Assembly (NCBI GenBank): GCA_010645155.1 | Contig: CM021312.1 | Span: 6,787,698-6,851,697, forward strand | From: Tigriopus japonicus | Taxonomy: Eukaryota; Arthropoda; Copepoda; Harpacticoida; Harpacticidae | Reading direction: 5' to 3' | DNA length: 64,000 bases | Part shown: piece after piece, positions 45,805 through 58,700 of the stretch | How the letters are laid out: each line of letters begins with the position of its first letter | How positions within the stretch are numbered: position 1 is the first letter of the stretch | Notes under the pieces: generated by a model | What the model saw: only the letters and a program-made list of their open reading frames with translations | Databases searched by the model: none | Told to the model about the DNA's origin: nothing | Made by a program: the position numbers and the translations under genes

Positions 45805-47399
45805 GACCATCATCAACATCATCATCATCATCATCGTCATCGACAACAACAACTGTGATCCCTTCTACGCTCTGATGTGAAACCTGAAGTCCTCCCATCT
45901 AATTGTCATGTCTATTATCATCATTTCCTGAAAGAGAGAAACGGGTGGAGGGTGTTTCTAAACACAATCGGTGGTGTTCCATATTGAGAATCAAATCTGT
46001 AAACTCGACCGTCTTCCTCGACAGCTATTCTTTTCCCCTATTATCTCTCGAACCTTCGCTTCTTATCTGTCTCACTTCTTCTCCCCAAAAATACCAACCA
46101 AAATACAGGCCAGAATAGTATTCACGATAAGAGATTCAAACACACACCCTCTAAATGACATCTTGATGCCTTTTCAGAAATCATCAAATAGCTCGCTTGA
46201 ATGCTTCATAGTTTACCCTCAATTCAGCATTTCTTTCCACCCTTCATTTCATCCATCACGGCACTTTGCTTGAGTGTGGTTTTCAACCGCTAAAAAAGAT
46301 ACCTAATTTCACAGCTAAATGAATCTTAAGATTCAGCGCTTATCTTGGGCAATCAAATTTGTGTCTTTTGTGATGAGTTAAATCGCCTCAAAAGAACCCA
46401 AGAAATGGTGATGACAACGACAACTCTATTCAGGACAGTCCAGCACGTTTAATTCAAGAAATGACATTTTTGCTAGTTTGGTTCAAACACAAATATTATT
46501 AGACCTATTGATAAATTTTGGAAAATATAACATGACATATCCATATTCCTTTTCATGTTTACGGAATATTTCAAAAACTGAAGTGACCTCCCAATATAGG
46601 TTCCAATAATTTATTGTTTTGTTACATTTTTCAAACGAAACTGGCCTCCGTTTGCTGGACCACACATGACGGATAAAATTTGGGAATTTCTTCTTCAAGA
46701 GCCAATGGACATTGAAATTATGTGAAACACATCTAGACCTAATCAAAAGGATTACTGTACAGTTGTTTCTTACATTGAACTATATTTTTGAACTGTGTTC
46801 AGAGAGCAGGTGCAAAATGATCGAGATTGGTGCAGTAACCAATTTATGAGGCGAAGACTGGATACCTTAACACTTGAACTTGGAAATTACCTATAGTACT
46901 AGTAAATCATTGTAACTATCAGTTGATTGGGATGGGACTAACAGATAATTCACAACATATCAAGGGCTGTAAATGAGGTAATTTTTGATTGATGAAATCA
47001 GTTAAGTTACCTTTGCCATTTTTTGGGGATTGTATCCATAGCTGGTTTACCATGAAGGATTGAAAATATTTATTTGTGATGTTAGTGTCTCCACACAACC
47101 TCTAATTAAAGTGCTTCCTGTTTTGGAAATTTAAATCTCAAGGAATATAGATTTGAACAAATGTTTCAAACAAAAAAAAGGAGGTGAAGTATGCTGAAAA
47201 TAGGGAATGGGTGAATGGATTAAAAATCGAAATGCGATCAATGTGTTTTTTAGCCTGAAAGACCTTCTTGATATCATTGCTTGCTTTTTTGTATTTCTCG
47301 GCACTTTGAAGACAACCTTTTATTGATCGACGAGAAATTTAGCTCCGCTCGATCGGTAAACGTAAACTTTGTCAATTTAGCATTTCCCCAAGCATTTCT
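45805..47399. other. OSBP 3' UTR and gene-free spacer
   Basis: Begins with a (CAT)n tract (45809-45845) in the 3' UTR, then AT-rich sequence. No gene or well-bounded repeat is seen. Confidence 0.5.
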
Positions 47400-49150
47400 T
47401 TCCCATGGGGCAGATTTTTTAATACCGCCACAAGGAATGGGATTCCCTGTAAAGAGAGTTAATGATTAATATGGTTTATAAAATTACCATTGATATGAAA
47501 TTTGATCTACCAATGAGTTACTGTTGGCAGATCTGTACAACCCTTGAATAGTGGATTGGTCAGGAATAGAATTTAAAAGCTTGGGTTAGGACACAGCCCA
47601 TGAATGCTCTTGAAAACATATAGTATCAGATACCTTTTATACCTTCTCTGAGTACTGTACAGCCCTAACTTCTGGAGCCTCTCCCGATACGAGAGCTCTC
47701 TCATTCCTGACTTGACATCATACATGCCACTAAAAGGTCCTTCAACCTAGACTATTTGCTTCCTTTTGCTCATGAAACTACCAATCCAATTCAGGACCTT
47801 ACCCTGGATCCCAAACTCTTTGAGTTGATCGAGCAAAAGACCATGATCTACCATATCAAAGGCCTTGGCAAAGTCAAGATAGACTACATCAACTGACTCG
47901 TGACTTTCAAGCCCCTCAATGATCTGCTCGATGTGGTCAACCAATTGGGTGACTGTACTAAAATGGGCTCGAAACCCATGCTGCCCTGGGGGAATGATAC
48001 CATGGGCTTCTAAATACTCAACAAGCTTGGACTTCATGATCTTCTCAAAGACCTTTGCAATACTGGAAGTCAGAGAAATGGGCCTGTAATTACTTGGGAG
48101 TGACTTATCTCCGCCCTTAAAGATAGGAACGACATGAGCTACTTTTAGAGAAGAGGGAAACTTGCCCTGATCTAAGATGAGACCCATCAAATAGGAGAAA
48201 ACAGGGGCAAGAATATGGGAGCATTTCATCAGAAACTGAGATGTCACACCATCAGGTCCAGGAGAACTCGAGAGCTTTAAGCTCTTGATGGCCTCAAAAG
48301 CATCTTGATCTGTGACTACCAGATCCTCCAGTTGATTATCCTGACTATCACTGCCAGGCTCATCAACAACATTACTACCGTCATGGCCTGCTTTTCTTAC
48401 CGTTTTCGGAATTAAAAATGCACTTGAGAACTGATCTCCAAGCATATTAGCCATAACCTCACTATCATTAACGGTTTTACCGTCGACATCAAAAGGTCCT
48501 ACAAGATGTTTCATTTTTCTCTTTGTGTTTGCAAAAGAGAAAAACGCCTTTGGATTAGTCTTAACCTCCTGGACAACTCTACTCTCCTTCTCTAACTGAG
48601 TGGAATCAATGGAGGCCCTAATCTTTGATTGGATCACGTTCAATTTGCTTTGGAGGCTGGCTACAACAAATGAATTTGAAGTACGTCGAAGTCTATTTGA
48701 AATCTGACAACTCCTATTGTACAACTTCTTTCTAAACTTTGGAATTCTAGACAATGGCCCACCTTTTGGCGTCGTTTCTGGAATACACAGAGACAAACAA
48801 ACCTCCTGAAAAATTGAAATCAGCCTATTTATGGCGTCATCTATGGATGGTTCCTGCTTCAGAATGGAAATCAAGTCCAACTCTTCCAATCTTTCTACAA
48901 TAAGAGGCCAATGTTCTTCTTTGAACAAGAGCTTTGCTAGACCAGGGATGGCTAGACCCACCTTTTGTGCAAATTTAACTCTAGAGCTCGCCGGCTTTTG
49001 AGTAATGGTCGACCCTATCTCAAGAATGTTATGATCTGAAAGGCTACATGGGGCAACAAGGACATACTGAATCAGATCAGGGTCATTGGAAAAAAGTCCA
49101 GAACTCTCTCTTTGCCCTGGTTGCAACACCAACGTGTTGAGGGAGATTAC
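47400..49150 (-). pseudogene. CR1/jockey-like LINE, 5'-truncated and internally deleted
   Basis: The minus-strand frame 49132-47747 (461 codons) starts in the end of the AP-type endonuclease (CSLSDHNILEI, with its SDH motif). It continues into reverse transcriptase: LPSNYRPISLTSSIAKVFEK, GQHGFRAHFSTVTQL and the catalytic VYLDFAKAFDMVDH. It stops after FMSKRKQIV. Instead of the YADD region, the next sequence (47740-47590) is the family's C-terminal segment (GMRELSYWERLQKLG), and then, after another deletion, the 3' end (IQGLYRSANSNSLVDQ) and UTR to about 47400. Catalytic motif C is missing, so it is dead. Confidence 0.88.
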
Positions 49151-49249
49151 TCAAGATCAGAGTTGGAAAATGGGTCAAACTTTTGCGTCAGGGTTCAATT
49201 TTGGGAGCTGTATTAGTAAAGTGACCTCCCAGTCTTGTGTACTGTGACG

Positions 49250-49385
49250 TCCCAGTTAGCTGTTCGCTAAAGGACCGTACAGCGTCGAAATCTATCCCCA
49301 ACAGGATTCGAACCTCGGTCGTCTAGGGAAGCATTACCGCATTTTACACGACAGTACGCTCGGATATTCTGGCTTCCGTGAATGT
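49250..49385 (-). repeat. tRNA-like repeat related to the one in USP32 intron 12
   Basis: On the minus strand a perfect Pol III B-box-like GGTTCGAATCC (49314-49304) is followed by TGTTGGGGATAGA, matching TGTTGGGGATCGA at about 37118. The stretches CAGAATA and GCGTACT are shared too. It is probably a SINE fragment, not a tRNA gene. Confidence 0.55.
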
Positions 49386-49901
49386 TGTTGAACATATGAA
49401 TTGATGTTAAACTGGCATTTTTTTTTGAAAATTGCCATTCCCATGGTGCTCTAGGTCAGGCTATATTTTTGTCCATTAATAGTCACCATTTAAACACTGC
49501 TAGCTTGGTAAGCGGTGCATAAGCAAGGCTGTAATAATGTAGGTGAATCGTTAAGGTACCTTGGAAGTACAGTAGATCAAAAGTCATTCTGAATCTAGTT
49601 AAAGACCCCTCCTCGAGCATAATCTCCCTTAATTTGAAGGCACAACTGATCTGATTTATTACGCTGGAGGGCGATTACTTAAGAAAATCATTAAGAAGTT
49701 TAGCCTACGTTTGATAGAGTAAAACCAAAGATGCATTTCAACAGTACATATCAACGCTCAATCCATTTCACCTGGTGTTTCCCAAGTATCAAAACCAAAC
49801 GAGTTCCAGACCATGGCCAAACGAAGGGAATACCCACTTATACCCCTCTTCACTTGTCCTGACATCACGGCCAGCTACATTCAAGCTATTGTCCATCTAG
49901 C

Positions 49902-52403
49902 ATGGAAGCAACAACAAAAATTGTTCTAACTGTGAAGAAATATTTTTGTGTTTTCTTAATCGCAAGCTTTTATGTCAATATCGCTTATGGATCTGACGTT
50001 GGTAACTTGAATTGAGAATTTCGACAAACCCGTTTATTTGAACGAGTTTAATAGAAGTGTATCTCATTAGAGGAAACATGTGGCTTAAATTTGAGGGTTC
50101 GAGGCTTTTCTGGCCCTCGGGTGGTTTCCACATCAAATGGCGACACTGGCCCTCCCGGATCTTGGCCTTGGATGGTCTCGGCTGGACAAGTGGGACGAGA
50201 TGGATCTTGGATGCATCAATGTGGAGGCACACTCCTCAGTTCCAAATATGTGCTCACAGCCGCTCATTGTGCTTTTAACGACGAGTAAGAAGATCCATTT
50301 GTTTCTTAATGTGATGCTGTCGATCAAATGCTCTTTGCACATGTGGTGTATCTAAAGGTGGGAGTTGCGATTGGGAGATCGGGATTTAGATACTGATTTC
50401 GATGATGCGAATGTGATTATTCGAAAAATCAAAAACAAGCACATCCATCCGAAATTTGTTTACGATTTGAGCGCGTACTACGATGTGGCAATTTGGGAAT
50501 TGAATGAAGAGGTACCATTTACAATTTTCCACACACCCATTTGTCTGCCTGGAGCTCCATCCTCTCAAGTAAACAAATATGATGGATATCAGGTCACTGT
50601 CTTAGGTAAAGTTCTTTCAACTGTTTAATTCAATGTATGACGTCTTTGGATCCGCAATATCGATGGGTTTTTTTTCAGGTTGGGGATTGCAAACATCGTT
50701 TGGAGGAAGAAAGAATAACGTGCTCAAACAAACCCCGGTCAAAATTTTCTCCAACGAGTGAGTGGCCTCGATAATACCAAGTTCAAAAGCTAGATCATAA
50801 TTGATACGACATCTCTACATAGATTTTGAAAATCTTATCATTTTAGTTATTGCAATAGAACCCATGTAAATTTAGACTCCACTCTTCAATTTCGAGCAGA
50901 TACATCTATTCCCAAACTTTTCCAAGACCATTTGATGTGTGCCGGTAAGCAAATAAAAAAATGAATATTCTTCACTTCATATGATGCAATACTGGCTTTA
51001 TACTGTTTATCGTTTGATTTGAACGGCATTTTACTAATTTAAATGCATGCAAAGGTTACGAATTGGGAAATTTTGGATCTTGCCAAGGAGATTCAGGTGG
51101 TCCAATCATTCGCCTTCTAACAACGCCCCCAAAATTACGATACGTCCAAGTTGGAATTGTTCAAGGAGGGGTGGGGGATTGTGGGGACAGCAAGTATCCT
51201 GGAATCTATACAAGGATAGAGGATCCCGAAATTATGGAGTTCATCGAAAGCATTACCAATCCATGTGCGTTTGTTTATAGATAGCAACGACCTCAAATCT
51301 TACTTTCTCCCCTTATTTTCGTTGTCATTCCAGTTAGTTCGTTTCCTGCCGTACGCGACCACTTATTTGACGGAGCCGGGAATGGGAACTTATCTCTGGT
51401 TCGAAATGCCATTGAAGAGGGATTTTCACCCAACGTCTTTGAACCTGTTAGCAGCCTCAGTCCACTCATGATAGCTTGTGATAATGAGCATCTTGGCATT
51501 GTCGAGTACCTTATTCGTAATGGAGCGGATGTTAATGCACATCCCCAATGTTATCCATGTGGAGGACATGCTCCATTAAGTCGGGTGGCTAAAACTGGGA
51601 ACGTGGACATTGCTCGAGCACTCTTGAAGGCTGGTGCCAATTTGACCTATCAAGATCCTGATTATGTTACAGCGTTGACCACTGCTTGTGACTCTGGAAG
51701 AATTGAATTAGTGGAGTATTTGTTAGATGAAGGGGCAGACATCAACCATAAAGACTTTTTCGAGTACACTTGCCTGAGAACCGCCATAAATCAGAACTCA
51801 ACCGAGATGGTGGAGCTCTTAATCAAAAGAGGCGCAAACATCCACGATCGAGATTTGGCCTTGATTGAATCTGTGATATCTGGCAATCTGAGAATCTTAC
51901 AACAAATTGTTGGGACGGGTATCTTTGGCGATTATGTTACCGGCGATTCAAGATATATTGATGAACCCGTGAACACTGAGGGAGAGAATGCTTTAAAAAT
52001 TGCTATCAAAGCCAATCGGCTAGATATGGTTAAGTTTTTGCTTGAATCGGGGGCAAAGCTGAACCAAACTTTCAAAAACCATCCAATGGCTTTTGCACCA
52101 TTGTATGTTGCGGCCGAATACGGACGGTATGACATTGTTAGGTTTCTGGTGGAGGCCGGAATTGATCCGAATATTCAAACAGAGGACACCCAAGCTACGC
52201 CATTTCGATATGCATGCCATGCTGAAGGCGATTTCAACACGATCCAGTATCTTTTGGAACAAGGAGCAAATATCGATGAAGTGTCTTTAGCCGGATCCAC
52301 GTGCCTCTCAACCGCACAAGCAAGAGGAGATGAAAAATTAGTGAAATTTCTCGAGGATTGGAAAATTGACCATGGAGAGCAAAAAGATACTGTTAAAGGA
52401 TGA
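49902..52403 (+). CDS. Secreted S1A serine protease fused to an ankyrin-repeat domain
   Basis: Exons 49902-50001, 50071-50284, 50358-50605, 50679-50757, 50847-50944, 51055-51264, 51334-52403; all GT-AG and in phase, 672 aa. Residues 1-30 form a signal peptide (hydrophobic [15 protein letters not shown]). Activation is likely at Arg50/Val51 (GFSGPR/VVS). The triad is His99 (TAAHC), Asp147 (YYDVAIWEL) and Ser260 (GDSGGP). The residue six before Ser260 is Gly, not the Asp of trypsin, so specificity is probably not for Lys/Arg. Residues from about 325 form roughly ten ankyrin repeats (for example [20 protein letters not shown] and GADINH). The first repeat begins upstream of any ATG in the last exon, right after an acceptor whose phase fits donor GTGCGT at 51265. 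Reading through that donor instead gives a stop at 51282-51284 and a plain protease. The splice that makes the fusion is inferred, not proven. Confidence 0.75.
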
Positions 52404-54092
52404 GTATTTGTAAAAAAACCCTTTGACAATTTGGCGTTTGAGAAATACATGCTCAAAGCTTTCTTATTTTGGGTAGGCAAAAGTTCAAGATCAACTTTAA
52501 AACTTGGAACTTCAGTTTGGACTCGAATTTAACCACTTTCATTTGATCTATTTCACATTTGAAGTCATTCTGAAATACATTGTTATCAAATCATGTTCCC
52601 CTGTATCTCCTAAATTCTATCTCCTAGTTATTAACTAGAAGAAAGCTACCCAATTCAATTGAAAGGAATTTATTTCAGTTTCACCTTGATCTTTAACTGA
52701 AGAGCAATGACATCATTTAAAATGAGGTCAAAAAGTTGCAGAACTGAACAGCCAAGAAATATTGAAAATCCCCAAACTACGATGGTCGACAAGTTTGAAT
52801 GTGCAAGGGAAATTTGTGAGTGTTCTTTTTCATTGAAACTCAATGAAATCATAAAAAGATCAATGAAAAATAAAAACGGATACAAATTAGCACATATTGG
52901 TCAAGTCAAACACATATCGACTCATTCATTCTGAAGCTCAATTTGTTGTTTCAGTTGCCTGTGGTGGTTTCCTTTTGAATAATTCATGTCATTCTTGAGA
53001 CCCTGTGAAAGGTTTGATTGAACGATTGAAAGCTCCTAAAACAGGAAAGTTAAACATTTCGATATTTCTGCCAACAAAGTTTATCATCAAAAGCTACTAA
53101 AGAAGAAAAATAAATATTTTTCACCTTTACAACTAATAAACTGGAGGTGTTGATCTATTCTTAACGTTCCCGACAATAATTGCTGTCCATCAGGAAGAAC
53201 GTAGAAACAATAAAACAATTAAGTTGCAATCATAGGTGGGTGATCGACTGTATTTGAAAGTGATTAAGCTGAATAGACATTTTAAATCTTCGTTGTTTTC
53301 AACTAGAAAAAATGTGAACGAATGATTGTTTGAAAATTGTTTTATGTCTGGATAATGGTCAGATCATCGTTTGATTTTACAAAGTATTCAAACAAAGAAA
53401 ATATTTTGAGTTATTAAGCCTCCCTTCACACTGATTTGTTTTTAAAAATGTTTTTACTCCCCGGATGCAAAAATCAAAGTCCCAGAGGCCGTTATTTGCC
53501 TTAAGATTCATTTTTCAATTGAAATTCAATTTCAAAAAAGACATTTGAAAACCTTATGAAAACTAAAAAGAATAAGCAGCCTTGAAACCGAAGGGATAAT
53601 CGACTCTTGTTTCCAACGCAACGTACGCACTAAGTCTATTTTTCATTTTTTTCGTTTATTATTAATGAAAAACTATTTTTAAAAAATGTTATATTTTTTT
53701 AAATGCCCCGAAATGTGCCACCGCCTTCCATCTTTTTGATCAGCGGAGATTGAGATATCACAACAGTTTTGAGACATCAATATTGTTAATCTCAAGTTGC
53801 AGCCGAGTCTCCGACCAAAAGGCGAATTCCTCAAAAAGTTCTAATAATTTTGATGTAGTATGATAAACACTATCCTACAAAATGGCTCTTGCATTAGGCC
53901 CCTCTCTGGCAGCCAGACGACCAATGTGTTTAGAGTGGAGAATGAACAAATGGCGTTGCCATGTGTTAGAGGCTTTCTTTTATGTGTATCACGTTTCAGA
54001 ACGAACACTTAAACCTAAGTCTTTCGAAATCAGTGAACTCTTGAACGGAGATCAATAATTTTAAGGAATACTTTAAATGACAGAATCAAGTC
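52404..54092. other. AT-rich spacer, no gene seen
   Basis: Between the protease-ankyrin gene and the SLC22 gene. Only short low-complexity frames (for example 52670-52885 minus). No bounded repeat recognised. Confidence 0.5.
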
Positions 54093-55631
54093 ATGAAACC
54101 CCATAACTCTTTCGACGATATTCTTCTTCATTTGGGAGAATTTGGACCTTACCAAAGAAAGATATATTTCCTCTTGTTCATCCCGACAATTTTCAGTGCC
54201 ATGCAAAAGCTTTCGTGGGTATTTTTAGGAGCCAATGTTCCCCATCGTTGCCGATTACAAGGCGAGTTGGCAAACGCTACATTCCAATTGGAGACCCAAG
54301 TCGAATCTTGCTCCTACATCAACGACCAAGGAGACTCTGTTCCATGTGATCGAGGATGGATCTACGATCGAAGTATTTTTGGAAGCAGTGCGGTCATGGA
54401 TTGGGACCTGGTTTGTGAGAACAAAAGTAGCAAGGCCACAGCACAATCTCTCTTTATGCTTGGCGTCCTTATCGGTTCCTACATTTTTGGCGCCATTTCT
54501 GACCAGTTTGGCAGGAAACCGGCTTTTATGGCGTCTGTTTTGATTCAAGCGGCTTTTGGAATCTTGAGTGGTTTGGCGCCAAATTATTGGACCTTTGTGC
54601 TTGCGCGTATTGTGATCGGAATGACCACGTCAGGAGTGTTCCTGGTTTCCTACGTATTGGCCATGGAGATGGTGGGACCAAGCTATCGGGTGATAGCTGG
54701 GACTCTGTGCCAATATTACTATACCTCTGGATTCTTCATCATTGCTGCCATGGCTTATTATTTGAACTTTGATTGGCAATTGCTTCAGATCGCTCTAACT
54801 GTCCCCACAGCCTTATTTATGGGCTATTGGTGGATCATGCCTGAATCTGTTAGATGGCTGATCCAAAAGGGAAGGCTGGAGGAAGCCCAGCGTCAAATTC
54901 AACATGTGGCCAAACAAAATGGGGTGGAAGAAATTCCCGAACACGATCTGGAGGAGCTTTTGGGGCAAAATGAAGAACACAAGGCGCCGATTAAAAATAC
55001 TGGGTTACTAGACTTGTTTAAGACGCCTAGATTACGTGTGCGAACCCTTAATTTGTTTTTTAGCTGGTTTGTCAATAGTGGCACCTACTATGGTCTTTCT
55101 TTAAACACCTCCAACTTGGGTGGAAACCCCTACTGGAACTTCTTACTCTCAGGATTCGTAGAAATCCCTGCATATGCCTTTAACTTACTAGTTCTGAATA
55201 GACCCTTTATTGGTCGACGTTTGGCTCTATCCGGATGTTTGACAGTGGGTGGACTGGCTTTGTTTGCCACATTATTTATTCCTTCGGATCAAACTGGGAT
55301 CCTCATCGGATTGACAACTTTGGGCAAATTAGCCATCACTGCCTCATATGGAGTGGTTTACATATTTTCTGCCGAAATCTTCCCCACAGAGGTCCGAAAT
55401 ATAGGCATGGGTGCCTCGTCCATGTGTGCCCGCATTGGGGGAATCCTTTGCCCATACCTCAATCTATTGGGAGATTATTGGACAGCTCTACCACTTATTG
55501 TTTACGGATCATTGGCTTTGCTAGCAGGCGTCTTGGCACTTTTTCTCCCAGAAACATTAAATAAGAAATTGCCGGAAACTCTGCAGGATGGAGAACGCTT
55601 TGGCCATGAAGAAGAAGGGGAGAATATTTAG
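54093..55631 (+). CDS. SLC22-family organic cation transporter-like protein, single exon
   Basis: A plasma-membrane major facilitator transporter for organic cations, carnitine or related solutes; the exact substrate cannot be read from sequence. 512 aa, within the family range. About twelve membrane segments. The large loop after the first has four cysteines (HRCRL, ESCSY, VPCDRG, LVCEN) and an N-glycosylation site (NAT). The MFS loop-2 motif appears as GAISDQFGRKPAF, the SLC22 signature as MPESVRWLIQKGR, and the C-terminal SAEIFPTEVRNIGMG and FLPET are typical. The coding region has no introns. Its stop is only 93 bp from the POLR3B stop on the other strand, so the 3' UTRs probably overlap. 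Confidence 0.92.
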   Translation: MKPHNSFDDILLHLGEFGPYQRKIYFLLFIPTIFSAMQKLSWVFLGANVPHRCRLQGELANATFQLETQVESCSYINDQGDSVPCDRGWIYDRSIFGSSAVMDWDLVCENKSSKATAQSLFMLGVLIGSYIFGAISDQFGRKPAFMASVLIQAAFGILSGLAPNYWTFVLARIVIGMTTSGVFLVSYVLAMEMVGPSYRVIAGTLCQYYYTSGFFIIAAMAYYLNFDWQLLQIALTVPTALFMGYWWIMPESVRWLIQKGRLEEAQRQIQHVAKQNGVEEIPEHDLEELLGQNEEHKAPIKNTGLLDLFKTPRLRVRTLNLFFSWFVNSGTYYGLSLNTSNLGGNPYWNFLLSGFVEIPAYAFNLLVLNRPFIGRRLALSGCLTVGGLALFATLFIPSDQTGILIGLTTLGKLAITASYGVVYIFSAEIFPTEVRNIGMGASSMCARIGGILCPYLNLLGDYWTALPLIVYGSLALLAGVLALFLPETLNKKLPETLQDGERFGHEEEGENI

Positions 55632-55724
55632 CTAAGCTCCTCACTACCATAAATGTCTCACAGTCATTCTTTTTTCATGAAAGTAAAGCTGCATTGTTTT
55701 AATTGGAAAGAAATCGGCGATTTA

Positions 55725-58700
55725 TCAACCATCGCAATATTTTTCGAGTTTCAAACGAGGCACAATATTCATGGCCTGAAGCTCTTGAAATAGCAACTTG
55801 CAGGCATAAGGAATCCGAATCGATGACACGGACTTGGATGACTTGCAGTTGGTACACCATCCAGAATATCCCAGTAAACCACAGCCGTTACAAACATCGA
55901 CATCAAAAGCATCGGATGAAATCATGAGGCGCTCCACAAGTAACATACTCGCTCCATAGGCGATCAAACAATCCCTCTCCATCTCGCCCAACCGGAGTCC
56001 ACCTTCCCTGGATCGACCTTCGGTGGGTTGTCGGGTGAGAACCGCCCTTGGACCACGGGCACGACCATGCATCTTGTCCAGAACCATGTGTTTGAGCTTC
56101 TGATAGTACACCGGTCCGTGATAGATATAAGCTTGCAACGGCTCACCCGTGATCCCGGAGGTCAGGATGTCTTTGCCTTGGTAATTGAATCCGTTCCTAA
56201 CGAGCTCTTCACAAATGTCAGAGACTTTAGAGCCTCCGAAGGCCGTTCCATAATGGAATTTGCCTTCCAGCAAACCAGCTTTTCCGCCAAGCAGCTCCAT
56301 GAGTTTGCCCACTGTCATTCGAGAAGGGAAACCATGCGGGTTCATGATCATATCTGGACAAATTCCTTGTTCGTTAAAGGGCATGTCTTCTTGTTGCACA
56401 ATCAACCCAGTCACGCCCTTTTGACCATGACGAGAACTGAATTTATCGCCCAGTTCGGGTCTTCTGGTCTGTCTGAGTAAGATTTTGATCAGGAAGGCGT
56501 CATCTGCATTCGACGAGATCATCACACGCTCAATAAAAGACGGAATAGGGCCCTTGTACATGTTGGGCGTATCCCGATATTCGGTTTGACGAGGTTGATT
56601 ATCCATAGGGTTCATGGCATCACCCCTTGTGATGGCGGGCATTGATTTATTCACGAGAATCTGCTTGTTCTCCACTTTCATTCCCGGAGAACAGATGCCA
56701 TCTGCATCGAGGACATCATGCTTCCAGATCGGTTTCTGGGTCTCTGAATCCACCAAAGGTCCCATGACCCGATCATAAGTCTGATTGGCATACCGTTTGA
56801 GCGTGGCCTTCTGATTTCGATATACGAGACACCGACCGTACCCACGGTCCAAGGAAGCTCGATTGAGGATGATGGCATCTTCGATATCATAACCAGAGTA
56901 GCTCATCACAGCCACAATTGCGTTTTGGCCCGCAGGGAGCTCTTCAAAATTGATAAGTTCGATGGTTCGGGACTTGACCATCGGTTTCATTGGGTACACG
57001 AGATTATAGAGGAGAGTGTCGATTCGATTTCTTTGGTTGAGAGCGATCGTACCCATGGCTTGTTTGCCCATGGCACATTGGTAGGTGTTTCTGGGGGATT
57101 GGTTGTGATGTGGATAGGGAATGAGCCCGGCGCAAACACCGAGCAAAGTGAACGGTTCGATTTCCAGATGAGTGGTATTGGCCACGATATCTGCCTCATA
57201 TAATGCAATATGACTGTCATTTTCCTCGTTGACGTCCAAGTACTCGATCAAACCTTTTCGCAGAAAGTCATCGAAGACCAATTTTCCGGCCATGAGACGT
57301 GTGATATGCTTTTGTCTGACCAATGGTCGAGCTCGATCCACGATAATGTACGGACGACACAAACGACCGCCATCGGCACTTATATAAACACAACGAGTCT
57401 TGAGATGCGGGTAAATGGACACGAACCCATTGATGAATCCCATTCGACGAGCTGTGCGGAACACCTTGATCAATTTAGCAGTGTTTTTCACCACTCCAAG
57501 AATGCCTCCGTTGAGGAAGACGGTAAAAATCTTGGGATTGCTCAACTCCTCGCCGGACAACAGATGGACATCCTCGACACCAACATTGAACGCTAATCGG
57601 ACCAAAGGTGCTTCTTCACTTTCAGTGGTGATATGGGTCATGAGAGCCAAGTTCTTGACGAGACCACAAGATTCTCCCTCAGGCGTGTCCGAAGGGCACA
57701 ACATTCCCCATTGACTCGGTTGAAGTGATCGAGGACCACTGACTTTGCGGGTTTTCTCAAACTGGGAATTGACCCGGGTCATCATACCCAAAGCCGAGAT
57801 GTAACTTAAACGAGAAAGCACTTGGGTCACGCCTTGACGTTCCATTCGGAACCGTTTGATGGTCCAATTTCCACTAGAGATGGCATTTTCCAAGCCAATC
57901 GTGATCAAATCACTTCGGATATGTTTGACAATGTCGAATTGAGCCGCCTTGACCCGCGGAATATTCCGATCAGCGATTTGCTTCAGTTCCCAATTGAGCC
58001 GTTTGAACAGATCTTCAAAGAGCAGAGAGAGCAAGGATCCGGCCAATTCTAATCGTTTGTTTCCATAATAATCCCGGTCGTCCACCATGAGTTCATCATT
58101 TTGGGATTCAATCACGCGTCTCACCATCAAGGCCATGTAAATGGCCTTCATTTTGTAGTTGTAGCCAACCACGGGTACGTGAGCCAGGACCGTTTCAGCC
58201 AAGACATCTCGGGCATCATCGACGGGACTTTTCTTGGGACCCGAGTAGAATTTTTTGGCCTTCATCTTCTGCGCGATATACTTCAATGCTTGCAGTTGGG
58301 TGAACACCATAGCTCGATTACACTCTTCCAAAGAAGCGGCAAAGGCCGTCATAATGGCGTCTTCGGTGCCGACCATTTGCACAATCTCTTGGTCCGAAAC
58401 AACGCCCATGGCCTTGAATGCAATAGCGATGGGAATGTCCTTTTCCATCGAGTTATGTTTGAGGTAATATCGACCGGCCTTGGTGGTGACATTGGTCCTG
58501 GATTTGGTCCCATGGGTGGAACTCGTGACTTGACACGTGATCTGTCCTGTGCGATCAACCTCAACAATCATGCGATTTTTGGAGAGCTGCTCCTGGATGA
58601 GAATCACCTTCTCCTGACCTTTGGTGATGAAATAACCGCCCGGATCGTAGGGACATTCATTGACCTTGGCCAATTCCGCGTGATTCCGCCCGTTCAGGAT

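Noticed and set aside
43483..45852. Long antisense ORFs over OSBP (44256-43483, 45180-44566, 45852-45190)
   Set aside because: They are shadows of a GC-rich coding exon, with no domains and no supporting signals.
51468..52403. Ankyrin ORF as a separate gene starting at ATG 51468
   Set aside because: The first ankyrin repeat starts about 40 codons before this ATG with no earlier in-frame Met, and a phase-matched splice to the protease exists. It is kept only as an alternative.
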